Positions 56,659-64,000 of a stretch of 64,000 bases of DNA are shown here, piece after piece (positions within the stretch are counted from its first letter, which is position 1; the number at the start of each line of letters is the position of its first letter). This DNA comes from Hyphomonas sp. (GTDB lineage Bacteria; Pseudomonadota; Alphaproteobacteria; Caulobacterales; Hyphomonadaceae), in assembly GCA_013791775.1 (NCBI GenBank), contig VMTE01000037.1, positions 1-64,000 of the forward strand. Direction: 5' to 3'. The translations under genes and the position numbers were made by a program. Under the pieces are notes generated by a model, which saw only the letters and a list, made by a program, of their open reading frames with translations, made no database searches and was not told the origin of the DNA.

Positions 56659-59223
56659 ATGCGTAAATTCCTCGCAGCGACAGTTTTCGCTACAAGCGTC
56701 TTTGCTCTTGGCTCAAGCGGCCAACTTTTTGCGGCGTATGCCCAGGAAGACGCTCGTTACGGCGGTACGGTTCGCTCGATCATCGTCGAGGGCAACAAGC
56801 GGATCGAAGCCCGCACCGTGCAGTCCTACCTTCTGATCGAACCCGGTGACGCCTTTGATGCGGACCGCATCGACCTGTCCCTGAAGACCTTGTTCGCTAC
56901 CAACCTGTTTGCCGACGTGTCGATTGATCGCCGCGAAGATGACCTTGTGGTCCGGGTCGTTGAAAACCCGATCATCAACCGTGTGATCTTCGAAGGAAAC
57001 CGCGCCCTCAAGGACGACAAGCTGCGCGAAGAAGTGCAGGCGTCGCCGCGCGGCGTGTTCACGGCCGCCCGGGTGCAGGCGGACGTGCAGCGCATCCTCG
57101 AGATGTATCGCCGCTCGGGCCGCTTTGCAGCGAAGGTCGAGCCGCAATACAAGCCGCTTGAACAGAACCGCGTCGACCTGATTTTCGAGATCACCGAAGG
57201 ACCGGTGACCGGCGTTCGCGCCATCAACTTCATTGGCAACACGGAATATTCGGACTCGCGTCTGCGTAGCGAGATCGTGACGCGCCAGTCTCGCGCCTGG
57301 CGGTTCTTCAGCTCCAACGACAACTATGACTCCGGGCGTCTCGAGTTCGACCGCGAGAAGCTGCGCGAGTTCTATCAAAATAACGGCTATTACGATTTCC
57401 GGGTCACATCGGCTGTTGCCGAACTGACGCCGGACCAGAAGGACTTCTACATCACCTTCACGGTTGATGAGGGCCGCCAGTACGACTTCGGCGAGATCAG
57501 GGTCGAAACGGCGCTCGAGAAGCTGGATGCTGCCGTGCTGCAGGCCGTCGTGCCTATCAAGCAAGGTGAACTCTTCCGCGGCGACCAGATCGAAACGACG
57601 ATTGACGCGCTGACCTATGCTGCGGGTGTGGCAGGTTACGCCTTCGTGGATATCCGTCCGCAGATCAGTGTGAATGAGCAAACCGGCGCCATCGACATCA
57701 CCTTCGCCATCGACGAAGGCCCGCGCGTTTACATCGACCGCATCAATATCGTGGGGAACACGCAGACGCTCGACCGCGTCATTCGCCGCGAACTTCGGAT
57801 CGCAGAGGGCGACGCGTTCAACCGGATCCTGCTTGACCGGTCGCGCAATCGGATCCGTGCGCTCGGGTTCTTCAAGGAAGTTGAAGTTGTCGAGAACCCG
57901 GCCGAAGAGCCCGACCGGACGACGGTTGATATCAAGGTGACCGAGCAGTCGACTGGCGAGCTCACCTTTGCGGCGGGCTTCTCGTCGGTCGATGCCTATC
58001 TGTTCGACCTCAGCGCCTCGCAGAGAAACCTGCGCGGACGGGGACAGTCGATCGTGGCGCGCACGTCGCTTTCGAGCCGCCAGCAGATTGTGGACTTGCG
58101 CTTCACGGAGCCGCGCTTCCTCGACCGGAACCTCTCCGCCGGTGTTGATCTCTTCGCGACCCGCCAGGACTTCGAGGAATTTACCGGGTTCACCAGTGAA
58201 ACTGTTGGCGGCGGTCTGCGCGTGGCCTTCCCGCTTACGGACCGGATGCAGCTTGGATTGAGCTATCGTCTGCAGTCGGATGATGTGAACATCTCGGATG
58301 TAAACTACATCATCGACAGCAACGGCGCCCTGGTCAGCATCGCCACGCAAATTGCCGGCCAGGCGACGCCTGACGATATTTCGGACGACGTGTACCGCGA
58401 GCCAGAACCGGGGGACGAGTTGGCAGGCCAGTCAGTCGTGGACCGTTGCGATCCGGCCTATCTGCTTCGCGACACGATCTGCCGGTCAGAGCGCAACGAT
58501 ATATCAAGCATCATCGGCTACAACTTCTTCTGGGATCAGACCAACGATCCGATCACGCCGACGCGCGGCTTTGACTTCCGGTTCAGTCAGGATCTGGCGG
58601 GTCTGGGCGGCGATGTAAAGTACATCCGCACGGAGACTGGCGCATCCTTCTATCGGGGCATCTGGCGCGATGTCGTCGCCAGCGCGAAGTTCTCCGGTGG
58701 CTATGTGTTGCCGTTGGACAGCGAGCAGGGCGTTCGAATTAACAACCGCTTCTTCCGGGGCGGCAACTCTTTCCGCGGTTTCGATGTCGCAGGCCTGGGT
58801 CCACGCGAAATTGTTCGCGTGTTCGACCCGAACACGGGCGAGATAGTGCAAACGAGCCGGCTCAATTCGCTCGGCGGTAACGTCTATTATCAAGGTACGT
58901 TCGAACTCTCGGTTCCCAACTTCCTGCCAGAACAGTACGGCATCAAGAGCGCACTGTTCGTCGATGTCGGGTCGCTCGGCACGCTCGAGAGTGTCGACAA
59001 AGGCGCGCCCGTTTTCGTGCCCGATGCGACGCAGTTGGGCTTTCCGGGCCTCTCCGCCGTACGCATTCCCAAGGATGCCGCGTCCCTTCGCGCTTCAGCC
59101 GGTCTGAGTGTGTTCTGGGATTCGCCGTTCGGTCCGATCCGGTTCGACTTCTCGCAGATTCTTCGCAAGGAAGAATATGACCGTACCGAGACATTCCGCT
59201 TCTCGACGTCAACCAACTTCTGA
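56659..59223 (+). CDS. Outer membrane protein assembly factor BamA
   Basis: An 854-residue outer-membrane insertase. A signal peptide ends at about residue 28 (FAAYAQ), five POTRA repeats run to about residue 420 (IIVEGNKRIEARTV, VIFEGNRALKDDKL, INFIGNTEYSDSRL and others), and a 16-strand barrel ends in Phe. A barrel-loop insertion at about 565-615 carries Cys597 and Cys608. It is followed by skp after 30 bases. Confidence 0.97.
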   Translation: MRKFLAATVFATSVFALGSSGQLFAAYAQEDARYGGTVRSIIVEGNKRIEARTVQSYLLIEPGDAFDADRIDLSLKTLFATNLFADVSIDRREDDLVVRVVENPIINRVIFEGNRALKDDKLREEVQASPRGVFTAARVQADVQRILEMYRRSGRFAAKVEPQYKPLEQNRVDLIFEITEGPVTGVRAINFIGNTEYSDSRLRSEIVTRQSRAWRFFSSNDNYDSGRLEFDREKLREFYQNNGYYDFRVTSAVAELTPDQKDFYITFTVDEGRQYDFGEIRVETALEKLDAAVLQAVVPIKQGELFRGDQIETTIDALTYAAGVAGYAFVDIRPQISVNEQTGAIDITFAIDEGPRVYIDRINIVGNTQTLDRVIRRELRIAEGDAFNRILLDRSRNRIRALGFFKEVEVVENPAEEPDRTTVDIKVTEQSTGELTFAAGFSSVDAYLFDLSASQRNLRGRGQSIVARTSLSSRQQIVDLRFTEPRFLDRNLSAGVDLFATRQDFEEFTGFTSETVGGGLRVAFPLTDRMQLGLSYRLQSDDVNISDVNYIIDSNGALVSIATQIAGQATPDDISDDVYREPEPGDELAGQSVVDRCDPAYLLRDTICRSERNDISSIIGYNFFWDQTNDPITPTRGFDFRFSQDLAGLGGDVKYIRTETGASFYRGIWRDVVASAKFSGGYVLPLDSEQGVRINNRFFRGGNSFRGFDVAGLGPREIVRVFDPNTGEIVQTSRLNSLGGNVYYQGTFELSVPNFLPEQYGIKSALFVDVGSLGTLESVDKGAPVFVPDATQLGFPGLSAVRIPKDAASLRASAGLSVFWDSPFGPIRFDFSQILRKEEYDRTETFRFSTSTNF

Positions 59224-59253
59224 TCTCGACTGCCCCCCAGAGAGGAAACTCCC

Positions 59254-59841
59254 ATGAAACACATGAAATCAATTCTCGCCGCGTTTACCCTGGCACTTGC
59301 CACGATGTTCACCGTCTCCCCAGCGGCTTATGCGCAGGGTACGATTGTGGTCGTCATCGACGAAGGCCGTATCCTTGCAGAGAGCAAGGCCGGCAAGGAC
59401 ATGTTCACGAAACTCAAGAACATCGAAAACCAGATCAACGCCGAGTTGAAACCGACGCGCGACTCGCTTGAAACCGAGCGTCAGGCGCTCGCCGGCAAGC
59501 TTCAGGGCAAGACGCGTGAGGCCATCGTTGCCGACGCAGCCCTGGTCAAGCAGATCGAAGACTTCCAGAAGAAGACGAATGATTTCGCCCAGAAGCGCAA
59601 CACCGTTTCCCAGGAATATGCCGCAACCGAACAGAAGGCCTTCCTGGACTTCAACACAGCGCTTGAGCCCGCGCTGCTGGATGTCGTGAAAGAGAAGAAT
59701 GCCCAGGTTGTTCTGTCAAAGAACCAGGCAGTTTTCACGGCGGATGCAATCGACGTCAGCGCCAATATCGTCACCAAACTTGATGCGAAGACTCCTGCCA
59801 TCAACGTGGTCCGTCAGCGCGCACCCGCTCCGCAGAAATAA
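59254..59841 (+). CDS. Skp/OmpH-family periplasmic chaperone
   Basis: A 195-residue exported protein with a signal peptide cleaved after AYAQ (about residue 28). The mature part starts with a [19 protein letters not shown] strand and helix, then a long charged helical hairpin (about residues 60-140), the layout of Skp, which holds unfolded outer-membrane proteins for BamA. Its place between bamA and lpxD is typical. Sequence conservation in the family is low, so the assignment rests on layout and context. Confidence 0.9.
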   Translation: MKHMKSILAAFTLALATMFTVSPAAYAQGTIVVVIDEGRILAESKAGKDMFTKLKNIENQINAELKPTRDSLETERQALAGKLQGKTREAIVADAALVKQIEDFQKKTNDFAQKRNTVSQEYAATEQKAFLDFNTALEPALLDVVKEKNAQVVLSKNQAVFTADAIDVSANIVTKLDAKTPAINVVRQRAPAPQK

Positions 59842-59858
59842 CGGCGGGTTGCTCCAAG

Positions 59859-60875
59859 GTGACCGTTGATACCCGATTCTATGCGCCATTGGGGGCTTTG
59901 ACGCTGGAAGCGGCTGCGGCATTGACGGGTGCCGCCGTGGACGGGGATGCGACTCTTGAAATCACGGGAGTGGCCTCGGCGGACACGGCTGGAAAGGGTG
60001 AACTGGCCTTCATCGAAGGCGACAATGCCGGTCAGGTCGAATTCAGCGCGGGTCTGGAGCTGGTCGTTGTTGGTGAAGCGGCGCGCAGCCGCTTGCCGGT
60101 TGGCATAGCCTGCCTTGTTGCAAGGCAGCCGCGCCAGGCCCACAGCAAGATCGCACGCGCGCTGTTCAAGCCGCGCTATCTCGGGCCTGCGGACAGTCTG
60201 GCGATTTCGCCCAGTGCCCGGGTCCACTCCGGCGCAGTGATCTACCCCGGCGCAGTGATCTGTTCCGGCGCAGCTGTAGGCGAGGGAACGGTCATCGGGC
60301 CGAACGCCGTGATCGGCCCCGGCGTCCAGATCGGACGCCACGGGTCGATTGGTGCGGGTGCCAGCGTGAATTGCGCCCTGCTGGGCGATTTCGTGACGCT
60401 GCTGGCAGGCGCGCGCATTGGCGAAACCGGGTTCGGCGTCATCCCGGGTCCTGACGGACTGGAAGATGCACCCCACTTCGGGCGGGTGATCCTGCAAGAC
60501 CATGTGACCATCGGCGCGAACACTTGCATCGACCGCGGCGTGTTCGCCGATACCATCATCGGCGAACGCACGAAAATTGATAACCTATGCCAGATCGCCC
60601 ACAACGTGGTGCTCGGCCGGTCGGTCATTGTTGCGGCGTTTGGCGGTGTTTCCGGGTCTGTGCGTGTCGGTGACGGCTCCAGACTGGGGGGGCGCGTGGG
60701 CATCGCGGATCATGTCGTCGTCGGTGAAGGCGTCAGTCTTGCGGGCTCGTCCGGCTTGTTTCGCGATGTCGCTCCGGGGGAAACCTGGGGCGGCACACCT
60801 GCCAAGCCCATCCGAGAGTGGATGCGGGAAATCGCCTGGCTGAGCAAACAGGCCAAGACCAGGAAGAAAGATTGA
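59859..60875 (+). CDS. UDP-3-O-acylglucosamine N-acyltransferase
   Basis: A 338-residue lipid A enzyme adding the second acyl chain to UDP-3-O-acyl-glucosamine. An N-terminal uridine-binding domain (to about residue 105) is followed by left-handed-helix hexapeptide repeats ([23 protein letters not shown]) and the catalytic-histidine region [15 protein letters not shown]. It starts with GTG at 59859, seventeen bases after skp. A 39-bp gap separates it from lpxA, with no room for fabZ. Confidence 0.96.
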   Translation: MTVDTRFYAPLGALTLEAAAALTGAAVDGDATLEITGVASADTAGKGELAFIEGDNAGQVEFSAGLELVVVGEAARSRLPVGIACLVARQPRQAHSKIARALFKPRYLGPADSLAISPSARVHSGAVIYPGAVICSGAAVGEGTVIGPNAVIGPGVQIGRHGSIGAGASVNCALLGDFVTLLAGARIGETGFGVIPGPDGLEDAPHFGRVILQDHVTIGANTCIDRGVFADTIIGERTKIDNLCQIAHNVVLGRSVIVAAFGGVSGSVRVGDGSRLGGRVGIADHVVVGEGVSLAGSSGLFRDVAPGETWGGTPAKPIREWMREIAWLSKQAKTRKKD

Positions 60876-60914
60876 ACAGTGGCGCCGCCGCTGATCCACT
60901 GGTAACGAAATTCC

Positions 60915-61706
60915 ATGACAGTGAACGTTCACCCTACCGCAGTCGTTGAACCCGGCGCCGTGTTGCATGACGGTGTATCCGTCGGCCCCTTCAGTTACAT
61001 TGGCCCCAAAGTCGAACTGGGTGCCGGAACGCGCCTGATTTCGCATGCAAGCGTCATCGGTAACACGCGTACCGGAAGGAACTGCGTCCTTCATCCCTTC
61101 GCAGCGCTAGGCGGCTTGCCCCAGGTAATCGGCATGACCGAACATCCGGAATCGCGCCTCGAAGTCGGCGACGGTTGTACTTTCCGCGAATACGCGACCG
61201 CACATACAGGCCTTCCCAAATCGGGTGGGCTGACGTCTGTGGGCACCAACTGCTACATCATGATCGGCGCGCACATCGCGCATGATTGCCGGATCGGCAG
61301 CAACGTGGTGATGGCCAACAACGTCTCTCTCGCCGGTCACATCGAAGTCGGCGACAATGTCTGGTTCGGTGGCTTGTCAGCGGTCCACCAGTTCAGCCGG
61401 ATCGGGCGCAACGCCTTCATTGGCGGCGGCGCGATCGTGGTGGAAGACGTGATCCCGTTTGGCTCGGTTGTGGGTAATCATGCGAAGCTGGCTGGACTGA
61501 ACATGGTGGGTCTGAAACGTCGAGGGTTTTCCAAGGCGGACCTGCACGAGATCCGCTCTGCGTACAAAGCGGTTTTCGAAGGCAATGGTCTGTTCGCGGA
61601 GCGTCTCGAGGCGGCCGTCACGACATTCGCCGATAAGCCGCTTGCCATGGAATTGATCAATTTCATTCGCGAGGGCGGTGATCGCCCGATCTGCAAGCCG
61701 GGCTGA
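60915..61706 (+). CDS. UDP-N-acetylglucosamine O-acyltransferase
   Basis: A 263-residue hexapeptide-repeat enzyme for the first step of lipid A synthesis. HPTAVVEPGAVLHDGVSVGPFSYIG opens the repeat helix; the catalytic His and specificity region lie in FREYATAHTG and the C-terminal domain shows NMVGLKRRGFSKADLHEIRSAYK. It is followed by lpxI after four bases. Confidence 0.97.
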   Translation: MTVNVHPTAVVEPGAVLHDGVSVGPFSYIGPKVELGAGTRLISHASVIGNTRTGRNCVLHPFAALGGLPQVIGMTEHPESRLEVGDGCTFREYATAHTGLPKSGGLTSVGTNCYIMIGAHIAHDCRIGSNVVMANNVSLAGHIEVGDNVWFGGLSAVHQFSRIGRNAFIGGGAIVVEDVIPFGSVVGNHAKLAGLNMVGLKRRGFSKADLHEIRSAYKAVFEGNGLFAERLEAAVTTFADKPLAMELINFIREGGDRPICKPG

Positions 61707-61710
61707 TCGC

Positions 61711-62562
61711 ATGCCGGCGCCTCTTGGCTTGATCGCGGGGTTGGGGGATCTGCCCGTCGCAATCGCAGAGAATGCTGTCGCGACCGGGCAGGGTGTCCAC
61801 GTCCTGCGCCTGAAGGGATTCGAAGACCCACGACTTGCGCACTACCCGGGAAGTGTTGTCGGGCTGGGGGAGGTTGGCGCTGTTATCAGCCGGCTCCGCG
61901 AGGCCGGGTGCAGAGACCTGGTGTTCGCGGGCATCGTCAGGCGTCCGAATTTCTCGGATCTCAAGCTTGATCTGAAGGGCGCCGCGCTGCTTCCGAAAGT
62001 GCTCAGCGAAGCGCGCAAAGGCGACGATGCGCTCCTTCGCGTGCTGGTCAACGAATTCGAGAAGAGTGGTTTCAATGTCATCGGCAGCGAGCAGGCGCAT
62101 GCCAGCCTGCTGGCGCCGGCCGGCTTGATTGCGGGCGTGGCGCCGTCGGGCAGCCTGCTGGCGGATCTTGAGGTCGCCGCTCGCGTGGCTGCCGCAAGCG
62201 GCGCGCTCGATATCGGCCAGGCCTGTGTCGTGTGCGACGGGCTTGTGCTGGCCGTCGAAGCCCAGGAAGGCACCGACGAGATGCTTCGCCGGTGCGCGGC
62301 CCTGCCGGAGACGATCCGCGGAACGCCCGAAGCGCGGCGCGGCGTTCTGGTCAAGCGTCCGAAGCCGGTTCAGGAGCGGCGCATTGATCTGCCAACGACT
62401 GGTGTATCTACGGTTGACCTCGCGGCTGCAGCCGGCCTCGCTGGTATAGGCGTTGAAGCCGGGGGCGCTTTGATGCTGAACCGCCCCGCCATGATCCAGT
62501 CGGCAGAAAGCCACGGATTGTTTCTGTACGGATTCAGCCCAGATCTCGGGCTTGGGGTGTAA
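61711..62562 (+). CDS. UDP-2,3-diacylglucosamine pyrophosphatase LpxI
   Basis: A 283-residue DUF1009 protein, the LpxI type of lipid X-forming hydrolase used by alphaproteobacteria in place of LpxH. LGLIAGLGDLPVAIAENA opens the N-terminal domain; GQACVVCDGLVLAVEAQEGTDEMLRRCA is the conserved C-terminal catalytic region. The ATG at 61711 follows the lpxA stop by four bases; its TAA overlaps the lpxB ATG (TAATG). Confidence 0.95.
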   Translation: MPAPLGLIAGLGDLPVAIAENAVATGQGVHVLRLKGFEDPRLAHYPGSVVGLGEVGAVISRLREAGCRDLVFAGIVRRPNFSDLKLDLKGAALLPKVLSEARKGDDALLRVLVNEFEKSGFNVIGSEQAHASLLAPAGLIAGVAPSGSLLADLEVAARVAAASGALDIGQACVVCDGLVLAVEAQEGTDEMLRRCAALPETIRGTPEARRGVLVKRPKPVQERRIDLPTTGVSTVDLAAAAGLAGIGVEAGGALMLNRPAMIQSAESHGLFLYGFSPDLGLGV

Positions 62563-63722
62563 TGTCGCTTTATTTCGTTGCAGCCGAGGCGTCCGGAGAC
62601 TTGTTGGCGCGCGAAGTCGCTGAAGCCGTTCGGCGGCGTAGGCCGGATATCGCAATGGACGGGATTGGCGGCGCTGAGCTGGCGTCGATTGGTATTCAGT
62701 CCCCGATCGACATATCGCCTTTATCCGTGCTCGGATTTGTTGAGGGTATCAAGGCTTATGGTACTGTCGTGCGTCTCGCGGATGAGGCTGCAGATGACAT
62801 CTGTCGCAAGCGTCCGAAAGTGGTTGTTCTGGTAGACTCCTGGGGGTTCATGCTTCGCGTGGCTCAAAGGGTGCGGGCCCGGGACCCGGCCATCAGGCTG
62901 GTAAAGCTGATCGGGCCGCAGGTATGGGCGACGCGGCCGGGGCGCGCAAAGACATTGGCCGCAAGCGTCGATCACCTGCTCTGCATGCACGACATCGAAG
63001 TGCCTTTCTACGAACCCTTTGGTCTTAAGGTCACAGTGATTGGCAATCCTGCCCTGGCGCGTGGCGAGGCGGGAGATGGTGCTTCGTTTCGGCGCGCGCA
63101 TGGCATTGAGCCAGATGTTCCGGTTGTGCTGGTGCTGCCAGGTAGCCGGCGCAGCGAGATCACCCTGGTTGCGCCAGCGTTGATGTCTGCCGCCAGGCAG
63201 ATCAAGGCGCAATGCCCCGCATCGCGCATCGTCGTGCAACCCGCGTCGAGCATTCTGACGGAATTCAGATCAGCATTTCCCGATACTGAAGCCTGGGCGG
63301 AGTTGAGCACGAACCCGGGCGAGCGTTATGACGCTATGGCCGGTTCGACAATCGCGCTGGCCTGCTCGGGCACGGTTACCAGCGAAGTCGCGATGCAGGG
63401 AACGCCCATGATTGTTGGCTACAAGACGGGCTGGATCACCTGGGCGTTGGCGCGCGGGTTGCTCTACAAACGGGTACACATCAGCCTGCTGAACATCTTG
63501 AACGGCGATGTCGGGATTGTGCCGGAATATGTGCAGACCCGGCTGGATGCGGCGCTGATCGCCGGCAAGGCGATGAGCTGGATCGATCATCCCGAAGAAC
63601 TTGAGGCCCAGCGGCAACGTCAGAATGAAGCGCTGAAGGCGCTTGTCCGTGAAGGGCAGCCTGCCGCTGAAATTGCGGCAGGCGCCATCATCACAGAACT
63701 TGAACCACCTAGCGGTGCGTGA
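62562..63722 (+). CDS. Lipid-A-disaccharide synthase
   Basis: A 386-residue GT19 glycosyltransferase joining lipid X to UDP-diacylglucosamine. Motifs: [15 protein letters not shown] at the start, [12 protein letters not shown] near residue 92, [16 protein letters not shown] near residue 120, [10 protein letters not shown] near residue 190 and [26 protein letters not shown] near residue 268. Its end overlaps the convergent gltA by 14 bases. Confidence 0.97.
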   Translation: MSLYFVAAEASGDLLAREVAEAVRRRRPDIAMDGIGGAELASIGIQSPIDISPLSVLGFVEGIKAYGTVVRLADEAADDICRKRPKVVVLVDSWGFMLRVAQRVRARDPAIRLVKLIGPQVWATRPGRAKTLAASVDHLLCMHDIEVPFYEPFGLKVTVIGNPALARGEAGDGASFRRAHGIEPDVPVVLVLPGSRRSEITLVAPALMSAARQIKAQCPASRIVVQPASSILTEFRSAFPDTEAWAELSTNPGERYDAMAGSTIALACSGTVTSEVAMQGTPMIVGYKTGWITWALARGLLYKRVHISLLNILNGDVGIVPEYVQTRLDAALIAGKAMSWIDHPEELEAQRQRQNEALKALVREGQPAAEIAAGAIITELEPPSGA

Positions 63723-64000
63723 TCGGCGCGTAGTCGCGCATCGCGGCGCCGGTATATATCTGACGCGGCCGGCCGATCTTCTGCGTAGGATCCTCGAGCA
63801 TCTCGCTGAGTTGCGCAATCCAGCCGACGGTGCGCGCGACCGCAAACAGAACCGTGAACATTTTCGTCGGGAAGCCCATCGCCTCGAGAATGATGCCCGA
63901 ATAGAAATCGACGTTCGGATAGAGCTTCTTTTCGATGAAGTATTCGTCCTGAAGCGCGATGCGCTCAAGTTCCATCGCGACCTTCAGCAAGGGGTGATCG
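63709..64000 (-). CDS. Citrate synthase, C-terminal part (runs off the window)
   Basis: The minus-strand frame entering from the right edge encodes the last 96 residues of citrate synthase, the first TCA-cycle enzyme. [37 protein letters not shown] and the ending [14 protein letters not shown] are diagnostic of the type II (hexameric, GltA) enzyme. The start lies beyond base 64000. Its stop is inside lpxB on the opposite strand; lpxB-gltA convergence is common in alphaproteobacteria. Confidence 0.95.
   Translation of the reverse strand, partial: DHPLLKVAMELERIALQDEYFIEKKLYPNVDFYSGIILEAMGFPTKMFTVLFAVARTVGWIAQLSEMLEDPTQKIGRPRQIYTGAAMRDYAPITHR

Noticed and set aside
1..64000. CRISPR array, insertion sequence, prophage or integrase
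   Set aside because: No regularly spaced repeats, transposase, recombinase or phage structural gene was found on either strand.

Overview
The window reads as a chromosomal segment of an alphaproteobacterium, most likely of the Caulobacterales/Hyphomonadaceae type. The reasons are the high G+C, the gene order nuoA-N / birA / coaX / RNase J / mce / DUF1467 / proS / lolCE-lolD / dnaE, the order rpsB-tsf-pyrH-frr-uppS-cdsA-dxr-rseP-bamA-skp-lpxD-lpxA-lpxI-lpxB with gltA convergent, the short ProRS, LpxI in place of LpxH, and a Caulobacter-like TonB/MFS maltodextrin system. The assignment is inference from gene content; no 16S gene is present.

Region 1 (1-23050) is a carbohydrate-use region that begins directly behind a tRNA-Trp gene. 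A leftward operon encodes a GH97 alpha-glucosidase, a lipoprotein esterase with a starch-binding-like domain, a GH13 lipoprotein and an MFS disaccharide transporter, with each junction an ATGA or TGATG overlap. A divergent pair encodes two further GH13 enzymes, one exported and one cytoplasmic. A LacI-family regulator is divergent from zwf-pgl-edd-glk, which takes glucose into the Entner-Doudoroff route (eda is not in the window). A TonB-dependent receptor follows, ended by a strong terminator. Two convergent flavin-dependent halogenases then overlap at their 3' ends. The reading is uptake of maltodextrin through the receptor, hydrolysis in the periplasm, import by the MFS protein, cytoplasmic hydrolysis, and glucose catabolism. 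A LacI-like palindrome in front of zwf has a relative in front of the receptor gene.

Region 2 (23252-38680) is a complete 14-gene NADH:quinone oxidoreductase operon. It carries two extra genes between nuoD and nuoE: an NTF2-like protein and a small CxxC lipoprotein.

Region 3 (38677-49381) holds housekeeping genes: biotin ligase, type III pantothenate kinase, RNase J, methylmalonyl-CoA epimerase, a DUF1467 membrane protein, prolyl-tRNA synthetase, the lipoprotein-release ABC transporter (a single permease gene plus LolD) and DNA polymerase III alpha.

Region 4 (49453-63722) starts with a structured rpsB leader that can form a pseudoknot touching the Shine-Dalgarno sequence. It continues with rpsB-tsf and a terminator, then a long run of tightly packed genes for UMP kinase, ribosome recycling, undecaprenyl-PP and CDP-diglyceride synthesis, DXP reductoisomerase, RseP, BamA, Skp and lipid A. 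fabZ, usually between lpxD and lpxA, is absent here. The window ends inside gltA on the minus strand.
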